Source: Tsuneonella sediminis (GTDB taxonomy: Bacteria > Pseudomonadota > Alphaproteobacteria > Sphingomonadales > Sphingomonadaceae). From it: a DNA stretch of 64,000 nucleotides. Below, piece by piece: positions 18,248-26,823 of this stretch. Where the stretch lies: the NCBI RefSeq assembly GCF_051912845.1, contig NZ_JBNCBU010000001.1, positions 1,550,001 to 1,614,000 on the forward strand, read 5' to 3'. The position numbers and the translations under genes were made by a program. The notes under the pieces are model-generated. The model had not been told where the DNA came from and searched no databases. It was given only the letters and a program-made list of their open reading frames with translations. Every line of letters begins with the position of its first letter. The first letter of the stretch is position 1.

Positions 18248-18913
18248 ATGACCCTGTCCGCCCGCATAGAGACACAGCAAGCCAAGGAACTGCGTAGCGC
18301 GCGGCAGCACTTCGCCGCGCCCGGCGGCAGCCACGACAAGGTGGTCGCCTTTCTTGCCAAGGCGCTGCCGATGGGTATCGGGGTGATCGCCGCGCTGATG
18401 ATCGTGACCCCGCTTTCGCCCCGCGGCGAAGTCAGTTTCCTGCTCGATCGCAACAAGGTCCAGGTGATCAACGAACGCCTCAGCGTGGACAACGCGATGT
18501 ATAGAGGCGCCGATGCGCAAGGCCGACCCTTCTCGCTTACCGCGGGCGAGGCGGTGCAGCGCTCGGGCAGGGAAGGCATCGTGCGGATGCAGGATCTGGT
18601 GGCGCGGATCCTGCTCGACGGCGGTCCGGCAAGCGTCCGCGCGGATGCGGGACAGTACGATATCCGCGACGAGGTGGTGAGCGTACCCGGCCCGGTTCTG
18701 GTGACCGCTTCCGACGGCTACCGGATGATGGCCAAAGGCGTCACCGTCGACATCCCGGACAAGCGGATGGTGGGATCGGGCGGTGTCAGCGGCGCGGTTC
18801 CCGCCGGCACCTTTTCGGCCAATCGGCTGGAAGCCGATCTCGAAGCGCGCACCGTATCGCTCGCCGGCAATGCCCGGCTGCGCATGATCCCCGGCAAGCT
18901 GAGGATGCCCTGA
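18248..18913 (+). CDS. lptC: LPS export ABC transporter periplasmic protein LptC
   Basis: A 221-residue bitopic protein. After about 35 cytoplasmic residues, a membrane helix lies at roughly 38-55 (MGIGVIAALMIVTPL) and the rest is a periplasmic beta-jellyroll of the LptC/YrbK family. LptC receives LPS from the LptB2FG transporter in the inner membrane and passes it to LptA. The N-terminal cytoplasmic part is longer than in E. coli but usual for sphingomonads as I recall them. Its TGA overlaps the ATG of lptA by one base. Sequence conservation within the family is low, so the call leans on topology, position after rnd and the lptA neighbour. Confidence 0.88.
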   Translation: MTLSARIETQQAKELRSARQHFAAPGGSHDKVVAFLAKALPMGIGVIAALMIVTPLSPRGEVSFLLDRNKVQVINERLSVDNAMYRGADAQGRPFSLTAGEAVQRSGREGIVRMQDLVARILLDGGPASVRADAGQYDIRDEVVSVPGPVLVTASDGYRMMAKGVTVDIPDKRMVGSGGVSGAVPAGTFSANRLEADLEARTVSLAGNARLRMIPGKLRMP

Positions 18914-19482
18914 TGTTCGATCACTTCCGTTCACGCCATGCCGCCAGTGCCGCCCGCTGGGGCCTGGGCGGTTTCGCCGCCACGCTGGTCGCCATGGCAG
19001 GCATTCAGGCCGGCGCCCAGGCGATCGCGGGCCACAACTCGAATGCTCCGGTGAACTACGCCGCCGATCGCATCGAACTGCAGGACCGGGCCAACCGGGT
19101 CGTGCTTTCGGGCAACGTCGACATAACCCAGGCGGGACTGCGGCTGCAGGCGGCGCGCACACAGGTCAACTACAGCGACACGGGCGGCCTCAGAATCCAG
19201 CGCATCACCGCCACCGGTGGTGTCACCGTGACCCGCGGCAACGAGCGTGCCGCCGGCGAGGTCGCGGTCTACGATTTCAATCGCCGTTTGATCACCATGG
19301 CCGGCAACGTGCGGCTCAACCGCGGTGGCGATACCCTCAACGGCGGCCGGCTGGTGATCGATCTCAAGAGCGGGGTGTCGAGTGTCGACGGCCGCGCGAA
19401 CGGATCGTCCTCGGTAACCGGCACCGTCAGCGGGAGCGGAAACGGGCGGGTCAGCGGCTCGTTCAGCGTCCCGCAGGGCTGA
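18913..19482 (+). CDS. lptA: LPS transport periplasmic protein LptA (OstA-like)
   Basis: A 189-residue exported protein of the OstA-like N-terminal (LptA) family that bridges the periplasm and carries LPS towards LptDE. A long signal segment ends around residue 38 (GAQAIA). The beta-jellyroll follows with the repeating NYAADRIELQDRANRVVLSGNVDITQ and later GEVAVYDFNRRLITMAGNVRLN. The C-terminus is a serine/glycine-rich tail (SGVSSVDGRANGSSS...) that is likely disordered. It overlaps lptC by one base. Unlike many alphaproteobacteria, lptB does not follow; the next gene is convergent. lptE is found separately at 22.1 kb. Confidence 0.92.
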   Translation: MFDHFRSRHAASAARWGLGGFAATLVAMAGIQAGAQAIAGHNSNAPVNYAADRIELQDRANRVVLSGNVDITQAGLRLQAARTQVNYSDTGGLRIQRITATGGVTVTRGNERAAGEVAVYDFNRRLITMAGNVRLNRGGDTLNGGRLVIDLKSGVSSVDGRANGSSSVTGTVSGSGNGRVSGSFSVPQG

Positions 19483-19493
19483 TTCCCCGCGGC

Positions 19494-20879
19494 CTAGAAG
19501 GCCCTTGGGTGGATGATCACGCCGATGGTCTTGAATACGATCATCGCATCGCCCCACAACGACCACCCGGCAATGTACTCGAGGTCCGCGCGCAGGCGGT
19601 CAGTCAGGTGTTTCTCTTCGTCGGTCGCGCCGCGGTGGCCGCGGATCTGCGCGAGGCCCGTCACGCCGGGCTTGAGCGAATGGCGATCCCAGTAGGCCCC
19701 ATCGACCTCCCAGAAAAGCTTGTCTCCGGCCTGTGAGGCGATTGCATGCGGCCGGGGTCCAACCACGCTCATGTCGCCAGCGAGCACGTTGAACAGTTGC
19801 GGCAGTTCGTCGATGCTGGTTCGCCGGATGAAGCGACCCACCCGGGTGGTCCGGTCGTCATCGCGCGACGCGGAACGCGCTCCCGCAAGGTCGCCGGCAT
19901 CGACCCGCATCGAGCGGAACTTGAACATCGAGAAGAACCGGTTCCCGCGGCCCAGCCGGCGCTGGACGAAGAACACCGGTCCGCCGTCCTCGAGCTTGAT
20001 CGCGAGCGCGGTCAGCGCGAATATCGGCGCGGTCACGATCAGTGCGCCCAGCGCCACGAACACGTCGAACACCCGCTTCATGACGCGCTGGCGCATCCCG
20101 AGCGGTCCGGTCGAGACGACCAGCGCCCGCCAGCCGCTGGAAACCGTGAGACCGATCGGCGCCAGTTCGTCGAGCCGGTCGGTGACAATTTCTCCGCGTA
20201 CGCCGGCTGCCCGCAGGATCCTTGCCCACTGGTTGCGCTGGGCGAACGGGCAGCTGACGATCACCCGGTCCATGTTGAGCAGGCAATGTCCGATCCGGTC
20301 GAGCGCGTCGGGGTCGGAGGGATCGGGCAGCAAGCCGCGGGCGATGGTATCGATCCGGATCGCATCGGCGAGGGGAACCGGCGGTCCGCCGGCCTCGATG
20401 ACCAGCTCGTTGACCACGCTGACCCCCCACGCGCGCCGAATCCACCATATCAGCCACCGCCGGCTCGCCGCCAGCATCATGAGCGTGATGGCCATCCCGC
20501 CGGTGAATACCACGCGCGAGAAATTCGCCGTGATCTTGGCGTAGAAGACCACGAAGAGCAGCAACCCGGCCGCGAGGCCCAGCGCTGCCGCGGTGCGCAG
20601 CGCGGCGTATTGCCAGTCCTGCAGCGAACGGATCGAGTAGGCGCGCTGGTAGAGCGCCAACGTCAGGTACAGCGGCAGCAGGAGTTGCGCCTCGAAGAGA
20701 TGGATTTCGCGCGACCATCCGAGATACGCGAGTTCCATCAGGCCGAACCCCGCGAACAGGATCGCGACGTCGAGCAGGACCATCGACATGTAGAGCCGCA
20801 CCCGCCGCCGTTCGAGCGAGGGCGCCAGGGGGTCGGCGGTCCCGGTTGCTCCCAGGCGTCTGTCAAACGGAGCATTCAT
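19494..20879 (-). CDS. Exopolysaccharide initiating sugar transferase (polyprenyl glycosylphosphotransferase)
   Basis: A 461-residue membrane enzyme that should transfer a sugar-1-phosphate from a nucleotide sugar to undecaprenyl phosphate, the first step of exopolysaccharide or glycan assembly. Four hydrophobic segments fill residues 30-150, a degraded CoA-binding-like domain follows, and the bacterial sugar transferase domain starts near 285 (KRVFDVFVALGALIVTAPIF). Catalytic-domain signatures MFKFRSM and TSIDELPQLFNVLAGDMS with GPRPH are intact. The start at MNAPFDRR is chosen over a 50-residue longer frame because homologues begin close to the first membrane helix. It can share the pathway with galU (31.0 kb) and the exosortase-A genes at 6-9 kb. 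The sugar, often glucose or galactose, is not determinable. Confidence 0.9.
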   Translation of the reverse strand: MNAPFDRRLGATGTADPLAPSLERRRVRLYMSMVLLDVAILFAGFGLMELAYLGWSREIHLFEAQLLLPLYLTLALYQRAYSIRSLQDWQYAALRTAAALGLAAGLLLFVVFYAKITANFSRVVFTGGMAITLMMLAASRRWLIWWIRRAWGVSVVNELVIEAGGPPVPLADAIRIDTIARGLLPDPSDPDALDRIGHCLLNMDRVIVSCPFAQRNQWARILRAAGVRGEIVTDRLDELAPIGLTVSSGWRALVVSTGPLGMRQRVMKRVFDVFVALGALIVTAPIFALTALAIKLEDGGPVFFVQRRLGRGNRFFSMFKFRSMRVDAGDLAGARSASRDDDRTTRVGRFIRRTSIDELPQLFNVLAGDMSVVGPRPHAIASQAGDKLFWEVDGAYWDRHSLKPGVTGLAQIRGHRGATDEEKHLTDRLRADLEYIAGWSLWGDAMIVFKTIGVIIHPRAF

Positions 20880-21025
20880 GGGCGGTCGGCGATCACCAGT
20901 CGAACGAGAAAGAGAGCCCACCGACCCTGTCGGCACGCGCAAGCCCTTGTCTTGCACCGAGGTTTTGCGGTTGGCAAGGCCAAGGACCGTCCCGCTGCGT
21001 GCCGGGGCAGGGTTCGGCCCGTCGG

Positions 21026-22063
21026 TCACTGCCGCGCGGCGGCTGCAATGCCCGCAAGCGCCTGCGCCAGCAGAGTATCGCTCGCCTGGCTGTTCGCGAG
21101 CAGCGAGCGGTGGACCTCGACCAGTCGGGCGACCAGCCGGGCAAGCTTGCGGCCTCGCCAGCGGTGAAGCTGCGCGGCGATGTCGGGCTTGTCCTTGAAG
21201 AAGACCCGGCGCGCGCGGACCTCGGCCTCAACGAACGATTCGATCGATTCGCCCCGCCCGAGCCTGGCGTTGAGCTGGGCGAGCTGCGCAGCCCTCCGCT
21301 CGAACGCGAGAAGCAGGCCGACTGGATTGAGCGAGAGTTCGCGCATCCGCGCCAGCTCTGCCGATAACATCTCGGTCCTTCCCGAGAGCACCGCGTTCAC
21401 CAGCGGCATGAACCCGTCGTCCTCGGTTCGCGCGGCGATCGCGTCGAGCGCTTCGACATCGGGGGTGACCGGCGCCTCGGGACTTGCGTCGAGATAGAGA
21501 GCGAGCTTTTCCACCTCGCTCCGTGCGAGTCGCAGATCCATGCCGGTCGCCCGCGCGATGCGTTCGGCGATCTGTCCCGACATGCGCAGTCCCCGCTCCT
21601 CGCCCGCCGTACGGATCGTTTCGCGCAGCTGGGCAAGGTCGGGTGGGTAGAACATGCTCACCAGCGCATCGTCGCGCTTTTCCAGCAGCTTGGCCGTTCG
21701 CGACTTGTCGGTCGCGGAGGTCGCGACGACGAGCACCGGGCAGGCCCTGCCCTCTCCCGCGTCGATCGATGCCACGTGATTGGCCAGCGCATCGTGTGCC
21801 TCGTCGCCGGTCGCCCGCACGAACAGGTGGCGTGCGCCCGCGAAGAGCGAGCCGGAGCGCGCCTCATCGGCCAGCAGCACGGGATCACGGCGCAGGTCGG
21901 CACCGCTGAGCTCCACCCGCTCCCCCGGTTCCTCGAGCATCGCCGCGATCCGCTGCGCCGCAGCCGCCGCGCCCGCCTCGTCGGGTCCGCAGAAGAAGAA
22001 CGTGGTGCAGGTCCGCACCGCGCGGGGAGCGACGGCGGCGAAATCCTTCTGGGTCGCCTTCAT
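21026..22063 (-). CDS. holA: DNA polymerase III subunit delta
   Basis: The 345-residue HolA is the clamp-loader subunit that opens the beta clamp. The N-terminal domain contains FFFCGPDEAGAAAAAQRIAAML, and the central region has the family feature SATDKSRTAKLLEKRDDALVSMFYPPD. The C-terminal collar domain contains LLLAFERRAAQLAQLNARL. It is third in leuS-lptE-holA, an order conserved in alphaproteobacteria; its start lies 25 bases downstream of the lptE stop. It is followed by a 146-base gap before the sugar transferase on the same strand, so it may be the last gene of this operon. Confidence 0.93.
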   Translation of the reverse strand: MKATQKDFAAVAPRAVRTCTTFFFCGPDEAGAAAAAQRIAAMLEEPGERVELSGADLRRDPVLLADEARSGSLFAGARHLFVRATGDEAHDALANHVASIDAGEGRACPVLVVATSATDKSRTAKLLEKRDDALVSMFYPPDLAQLRETIRTAGEERGLRMSGQIAERIARATGMDLRLARSEVEKLALYLDASPEAPVTPDVEALDAIAARTEDDGFMPLVNAVLSGRTEMLSAELARMRELSLNPVGLLLAFERRAAQLAQLNARLGRGESIESFVEAEVRARRVFFKDKPDIAAQLHRWRGRKLARLVARLVEVHRSLLANSQASDTLLAQALAGIAAAARQ

Positions 22064-22088
22064 GTCCGACCGGCCATGCGGGCGCGCC

Positions 22089-22580
22089 CTACTGCCGCGC
22101 GCGCAGCGTCAACGCGACCCGGGTGGCGATCTGCGAGGCAACCTCGCGCGCCAGGTTCTCGAGCGCCGACTGCTCGGCCGCAATCGTCGCGTATTCGCTC
22201 GACACGACGTCGATGCCGGCATCCGATCCCGCCGTCGCATCGACGAGGATTTCTCCGCTCGACAATTCCACGAGCTGGTAACGGGCGCGCAGCGTCCGCC
22301 GTTCACGGCCGACGGTATCATCGCTCAGCACGCCTAGGCCCTCGAGCCTATCGTCGAGGCGGACATCGAGTCGATAGAGGGCAGCTGCCTCGCCGCCTGC
22401 TCCGAGCCGGTCGACCAGCGCATTGCGCACGAGCCACCCGGCCTGCCCCTCGATCGCGGGAACCTCGACCGCGGCAAGGCCGCGCGCGATCGCCCCGCTC
22501 GATCCGCCGGCATACATCGGCTGGAGGCCGCACCCCGCCACCGCGAGCGAGAGCCCGGCGAGAAGCGCGATCCGCATCAT
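22089..22580 (-). CDS. lptE: LPS assembly lipoprotein LptE
   Basis: A 163-residue outer-membrane lipoprotein that plugs LptD and delivers LPS to the cell surface. The signal ends with the lipobox LAVAGC, and GCGLQPMYAGGSS is the typical start of the mature LptE/RlpB family in alphaproteobacteria. The rest is the two-helix, mixed-sheet domain with VRNALVDRL and REVASQIATRVALTLRAR. Its ATG overlaps the leuS stop by four bases (ATGA), and holA follows. The overlap gene order leuS-lptE-holA supports the call more than the weak sequence signature does. Confidence 0.9.
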   Translation of the reverse strand: MMRIALLAGLSLAVAGCGLQPMYAGGSSGAIARGLAAVEVPAIEGQAGWLVRNALVDRLGAGGEAAALYRLDVRLDDRLEGLGVLSDDTVGRERRTLRARYQLVELSSGEILVDATAGSDAGIDVVSSEYATIAAEQSALENLAREVASQIATRVALTLRARQ

Positions 22581-25114
22581 GCGACGATGTTCACCAGCCG
22601 GTCGGGCACCACGATCACCTTGCGCACCTGGGCTCCACCCAGCGAACGCTGGACCTTGTCGCTGGCGAGCGCAAGCGCCTCGAGCTCGGTGCCGGGCAGC
22701 CCCTTCGCGACCGTCAGCGTATCGCGCAGCTTGCCCTTCACCTGGACGGCGATCGTCACCTCGTCCTCGACAAGCAATGCCGGGTCGGTCGCGGGCCAGT
22801 CCGATTCGGCGACCAGGCCTGGCTGGCCGATCCGGTCCCAGGCCTCTTCGGCGAGGTGCGGCATCATGGGCGCGACGAGCTGGACGAGCGTGCGGATCGC
22901 ATCGCTGCGCGCAGCCGATGGAGGCGCCTTCTCGATCGCGCTGGTGAGTTCGTAGATGCGGGCCACCGCCTTGTTGAACGCCAGCGCCTCGATCTCGCGT
23001 GCGACCGCGTCGATGGTCTGGTGGAGCTTGCGGGAGAGAAGCCGGTCCTCGCCTGTCGCTGCCGCGTCGTGCTCTCCGAGCAGGCGCCACAGCCGCTGGA
23101 CGAAGCGCCAGCAGCCCTCGATGCCGGCCTCGGACCACGGCAGGTCGCGCTCGGGGGGGCTGTCGGACAGCATGAACCAGCGCACCGCGTCGGCCCCGTA
23201 CTGGTCGATGATCGTGTCGGGATCGACCACGTTCTTCTTGGACTTCGACATCTTGACGACCTTGCCGATCGTCACCGGCGCCCCGTCGGCGAGGAGGGTC
23301 GCGCCCGACGCGGTGCGTTCCACCTCGTCCGGCCCGTACCAGACCTCGCGTCCGTTCGCGGAACGCGAGTAGGTCTCGTGGGTCACCATCCCTTGCGTGA
23401 ACAGCGAGGCAAACGGCTCGGCAAAGTCGAGCATCCCGATGTGCTGAAGCGCGCGGGTCCAGAAGCGGGCGTAGAGCAGGTGGAGGATCGCGTGCTCGAT
23501 TCCGCCGATGTACTGCTGCACCGGCAGCCACTTCGCCACTTCCTCGCGGTCGAACGGCGCGTTCGCGGGCTGGCTGGCGAAGCGCAGGAAATACCACGAA
23601 CTGTCGACGAAGGTATCGAGCGTGTCCGTCTCGCGCACCGCCGCGCCGCCACACCGCGGGCACTCGACGTGCTTCCAGGTGGGATGCCGCTCGAGCGGAT
23701 TGCCCGGGGTCTGGAAGTCGACGTCTTCGGGCAGGGTCACGGGCAGGTCGCGCTCGGGGACGGGGACGATTCCGCAGTCGCCCCCTTCCGCACGGCAATG
23801 GATGAACGGGATCGGGGTGCCCCAGTACCGCTGGCGGCTGACGCCCCAGTCGCGCAGCCGGTACTGCGTCTCGCCCCGCCCCCAGCCTTCGTGCTGTGCC
23901 TTGGCGATGACTTCGGCCTTGGCCTCCTCGATGTCGAGGCCGTCCATCCAGCGCGAATTCACGATCTTGCCGGGGCCGGTATAGGCGATATCGCCCTTGA
24001 ACACGACGTCGGTCTCGTCGCCGTCCGATACGACGCGGTGGACCGGAAGCTCGTATTTGCGGGCGAAGTCGAGGTCGCGCTGGTCGTGCGCCGGGCAGCC
24101 GAAGATCGCGCCGGTGCCGTAGTCCATCAGCACGAAGTTCGCGACGTAGACCGGCAGGTGCCACGACGGCTCGAGCGGCTGGGCGACCGCGAGCCCGGTG
24201 AAGAATCCCTTCTTTTCCTGCGTTTCGATCTCGGCCGCAGTGGTTCCGCCCTTCTTGCATTCGGCGATGAAGTCGGCGAGCGGAGGGGCATTGGCGGCCA
24301 GCCGCTTCGCGAGCGGATGATCGGGGGCGATCGCCACGAAGCTCGCCCCGAACATCGTGTCCGGGCGGGTCGTGAACACCTCGATCCCGTGGTCCTCGCC
24401 GACGAGCTTGAACGTACAGCGCAGGCCGCGGCTCCGGCCGATCCAGTTCTCCTGCATCAGCCGGACCTTGTCGGGCCACTTGTCGAGGTCTCCGAGACCC
24501 TCGAGCAGTTCCTCGGCAAAGTCGGTAATCCTGAGAAACCACTGCGAAAGCTTGCGTTTCTCGACCTCGGCACCCGAGCGCCAGCCCTTGCCATCGATGA
24601 CCTGCTCGTTCGCCAGCACGGTCATGTCGACCGGGTCCCAGTTGACCTCGCTTTCCTTGCGATAGACGAGGCCTGCCTCGTAGAGCTTGAGGAAGAGCGC
24701 CTGTTCGTGCCCGTAGTATTCGGGATCGCAGGTGGCGAACTCGCGGCTCCAGTCGAGGGCGAAGCCGAGTCGCTTCAGCTGCGCCTTCATGTGGTCGATG
24801 TTGGCCCGGGTCCAGCCGCCCGGATGAACGCCCTTTTCCATCGCCGCGTTCTCGGCCGGCATGCCGAAAGCGTCCCACCCCATCGGGTGAAGCACTTCGT
24901 GCCCGGTCAGCTTGCGATACCGCGCAAGGACGTCGCCCATCGTGTAATTGCGCACGTGCCCGATGTGGATCCGCCCCGAGGGATACGGAAACATCTCGAG
25001 TACGTAGCTCTTCGGCTTGGTGCTGGCGCTGTCGGCGCGAAAGGCCTGCGCGTCTTCCCAGGCGCGCTGCCAGCGCCCGTCCGCCGCCTGCGGATCGAAA
25101 CGCTGGTCTGTCAT
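22577..25114 (-). CDS. leuS: Leucine-tRNA ligase
   Basis: The 845-residue LeuRS charges tRNA-Leu. The HIGH motif is PYPSGRIHIGHVRNYTMGD near residue 45, with the editing (CP1) domain in the middle and the KMSKS loop in VVKMSKSKKNVVDP near residue 615. The C-terminal anticodon-binding and DTLTVAKGLPG tail are present. Length is normal. It is separated by 19 bases from a DUF3576 lipoprotein gene upstream and overlaps lptE downstream, so the likely transcript is DUF3576-leuS-lptE-holA. I see no T-box-like leader, which is expected because alphaproteobacteria rarely use T-boxes. Confidence 0.98.
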   Translation of the reverse strand: MTDQRFDPQAADGRWQRAWEDAQAFRADSASTKPKSYVLEMFPYPSGRIHIGHVRNYTMGDVLARYRKLTGHEVLHPMGWDAFGMPAENAAMEKGVHPGGWTRANIDHMKAQLKRLGFALDWSREFATCDPEYYGHEQALFLKLYEAGLVYRKESEVNWDPVDMTVLANEQVIDGKGWRSGAEVEKRKLSQWFLRITDFAEELLEGLGDLDKWPDKVRLMQENWIGRSRGLRCTFKLVGEDHGIEVFTTRPDTMFGASFVAIAPDHPLAKRLAANAPPLADFIAECKKGGTTAAEIETQEKKGFFTGLAVAQPLEPSWHLPVYVANFVLMDYGTGAIFGCPAHDQRDLDFARKYELPVHRVVSDGDETDVVFKGDIAYTGPGKIVNSRWMDGLDIEEAKAEVIAKAQHEGWGRGETQYRLRDWGVSRQRYWGTPIPFIHCRAEGGDCGIVPVPERDLPVTLPEDVDFQTPGNPLERHPTWKHVECPRCGGAAVRETDTLDTFVDSSWYFLRFASQPANAPFDREEVAKWLPVQQYIGGIEHAILHLLYARFWTRALQHIGMLDFAEPFASLFTQGMVTHETYSRSANGREVWYGPDEVERTASGATLLADGAPVTIGKVVKMSKSKKNVVDPDTIIDQYGADAVRWFMLSDSPPERDLPWSEAGIEGCWRFVQRLWRLLGEHDAAATGEDRLLSRKLHQTIDAVAREIEALAFNKAVARIYELTSAIEKAPPSAARSDAIRTLVQLVAPMMPHLAEEAWDRIGQPGLVAESDWPATDPALLVEDEVTIAVQVKGKLRDTLTVAKGLPGTELEALALASDKVQRSLGGAQVRKVIVVPDRLVNIVA

Positions 25115-25133
25115 GGAAATACCCTTGTTTCGA

Positions 25134-25583
25134 TCAACCGGCGATGGCCTGGCGGCGAAGCGCGCGGGCCTTGGTCAGGATGATGTCCTCGAGCTTCTGC
25201 ACGGTCGCCGCCTGCACCGGCGCGTCGACCCAATTCCCGCCCTGGGCGACCTGACGGCTGGCGGCCACGCGCACCGCGTCGGCGCGCAGGTCCCGGTCGA
25301 GGATCGAGACGGTGACCTTGACCCGCTCGTTCGGGTTGCGCGGATTGGCGTACCAGTCGGTCACGATAACACCGCCGTTGCTGTCGGACTGGAGCAGGGG
25401 CGCGAAACTGACCGTCTCGAGCGCGGCGCGCCAGAGATAGGCGTTGACGCCGATCGTGGTCACCTGGCTCGCGGCGAGGTCCGCCCGGGGCCGCTCCTTG
25501 CCCCCGCAGGCAGCAAGCGCGGCGAGCGCTGCGACGGAGAGCGCGGCGCGGGTCAGGTGGCGGGAACACGAAAGGGCGGTCAT
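25134..25583 (-). CDS. DUF3576 lipoprotein upstream of leuS
   Basis: A 149-residue lipoprotein with signal SVAALAALAACGGKERP; the cysteine of the lipobox LAAC is at about residue 26. The mature domain carries TTIGVNAYLWRAALETVSFAPL and DSNGGVIVTDWYANPRNPNERVKVTV, the conserved features of DUF3576, a family found next to leuS in many alphaproteobacteria. Function is not known. A GAGGA lies about 12 bases upstream of ATG 25583; earlier in-frame starts would make an unlikely N-terminus. It is the first gene of the leuS operon and lies opposite a 347-base region before the next gene. Confidence 0.88.
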   Translation of the reverse strand: MTALSCSRHLTRAALSVAALAALAACGGKERPRADLAASQVTTIGVNAYLWRAALETVSFAPLLQSDSNGGVIVTDWYANPRNPNERVKVTVSILDRDLRADAVRVAASRQVAQGGNWVDAPVQAATVQKLEDIILTKARALRRQAIAG

Positions 25584-25930
25584 GCTCAAGGAAAGTCCTC
25601 GGATTGGAAGGTCGGCACAGCCTCTAGTGCGCCCGCGCGGCGCGGGCAAGGCATCGTCGCGCCACTTGCCCCGCCCGGCCGTGAACCACCGCTTAATCGC
25701 CGCACGCCGGGGCACGATTGTGGGCGCGGGGCAACAGCGCGTTCCGAAAGCGGGCAACCTTGTGGAAAAAGTGGCAAAACCCTTGAAATGATTCTAGCAT
25801 TTGACTGCAGATGGGAAACGGGGGTGAGTCGGTTACAGGTGAAACCGATTGGCTCATCAAGCGTTCAGGCCGCACTGTCAAAATACGGGCGGTTCTCAAA
25901 CGCGGAAGGGGAACATTCGAGGGCTTTGCC
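25584..25930. other. Divergent intergenic region, 347 bases, no recognised gene
   Basis: The region separates the DUF3576/leuS operon from the exported 254-residue protein. It must hold both promoters. The middle is GC-rich, but 25765-25805 is a conspicuous AT-rich patch with GTGGAAAAAGTGG and CTTGAAATGATTC. A start codon at 25811 keeps the downstream frame open, yet would put 40 unusual residues ahead of a signal peptide. No tRNA, small RNA or convincing hairpin could be found by eye. Confidence 0.45.
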
Positions 25931-26695
25931 ATGAGGCAGACGAGCACTATCGGCAGGATGAAGGAAGGCACCGCTGTGCGGGGCCTGCTTCTGCTTGGTG
26001 CGGGCGCGCTTCTGGTCGCGGTCCCAACGGCTGTGTTCGCCGTGCCCGACGCGGCGTCCGAACGCGCCGTATCTTCCGGTATTGCGCCGTTCACCCCCGC
26101 GAATGTCGACCCGGCGATCGCCCGCCGCGTGGCCGCGAAGATCGCTGCGCGCGGCCAGGCGATGCGCTTCACTCCCGCCAGCGGCGGGCTCGAGCGAAAC
26201 CGCACGGTAACCCTTGCGATCCGCGTCGATCCGGACGAAGCGCGAGCCATCTCCGTGCGCAGCGCCATCGCCGCGGCGAAGGGCGATGCCGGGACCGGCC
26301 CCTCGATCGCCACGCTTGCCAAGGCGCGCTACAACCTTGGGGTGTCGCGCGGGTACGAGAGTTTCGCCAAGCCGGTCGAACCGACGCTTGGGCTGAAGAG
26401 GATCGAGATGCCCGACCTCGCCAGCTTCCGCCCGAGCGAGGGGATCAAGGAAACGCCGGGCCGGCTCCAGCCGCGCCTCGCGCTCGAGGCCGACAGCACC
26501 ACCGGCCGCAGCCCGCGCACGCTTGAAGGGGCGGGCGAGCAGGCGGTCGACCTCGGCGCTGGCTATCGCCTGACGAGGAACTTCAACGTCACTGCGGGCG
26601 TGCGGCTGAGCCAGGAACGCGATCGCCTCGCACCGCTCACCGATGCGGTCCGTGACGATCAGGCGGTCTATGTGGGCACCCAGCTCCGGTTCTGA
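25931..26695 (+). CDS. Exported hypothetical protein, possibly beta-strand-rich at its C-terminus
   Basis: A 254-residue protein whose signal is MKEGTAVRGLLLLGAGALLVAVPTAVFA at about residues 10-37. I recognise no family. The mature part begins with basic and acidic linker sequence and has short hydrophobic stretches. The last 45 residues (AVDLGAGYRLTRNFNVTAG and later YVGTQLRF) look like alternating amphipathic beta strands ending in phenylalanine, the usual end of outer-membrane barrel proteins. It may be a small outer-membrane-associated protein. Start 25931 gives a conventional signal; the in-frame ATG at 25958 is also plausible. A strong rho-independent terminator stands 39 bases downstream, so this is a single-gene transcript. 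Confidence 0.8.
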   Translation: MRQTSTIGRMKEGTAVRGLLLLGAGALLVAVPTAVFAVPDAASERAVSSGIAPFTPANVDPAIARRVAAKIAARGQAMRFTPASGGLERNRTVTLAIRVDPDEARAISVRSAIAAAKGDAGTGPSIATLAKARYNLGVSRGYESFAKPVEPTLGLKRIEMPDLASFRPSEGIKETPGRLQPRLALEADSTTGRSPRTLEGAGEQAVDLGAGYRLTRNFNVTAGVRLSQERDRLAPLTDAVRDDQAVYVGTQLRF

Positions 26696-26730
26696 CCTAC
26701 CCGGTCCTGCCGTTACGGAATTGGTATTCA

Positions 26731-26754
26731 AAGCCCCGCCCGTGCGGGGTTTTT
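26731..26754 (+). terminator. Rho-independent terminator
   Basis: Stem CCCCGC (26734-26739) pairs with GCGGGG (26744-26749) around a CCGT loop. Three further pairs, including one G-U, extend it, and a run of T follows. It ends the transcript of the exported protein before phaB starts. Confidence 0.85.
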
Positions 26755-26823
26755 CTTTGCCTTCGCACGCCCTTCCCCTAGGCAGGTCGCCGGTGAGGCA
26801 AACCTGACGGCGGAGGTGATTTG

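Noticed and set aside
21776..25183. A long plus-strand open frame of over 1100 codons opposite leuS, lptE and holA
   Set aside because: It mirrors the reading frame of three well-supported genes, has arginine- and histidine-rich sequence without any domain, and is the usual antisense artefact of GC-rich DNA.
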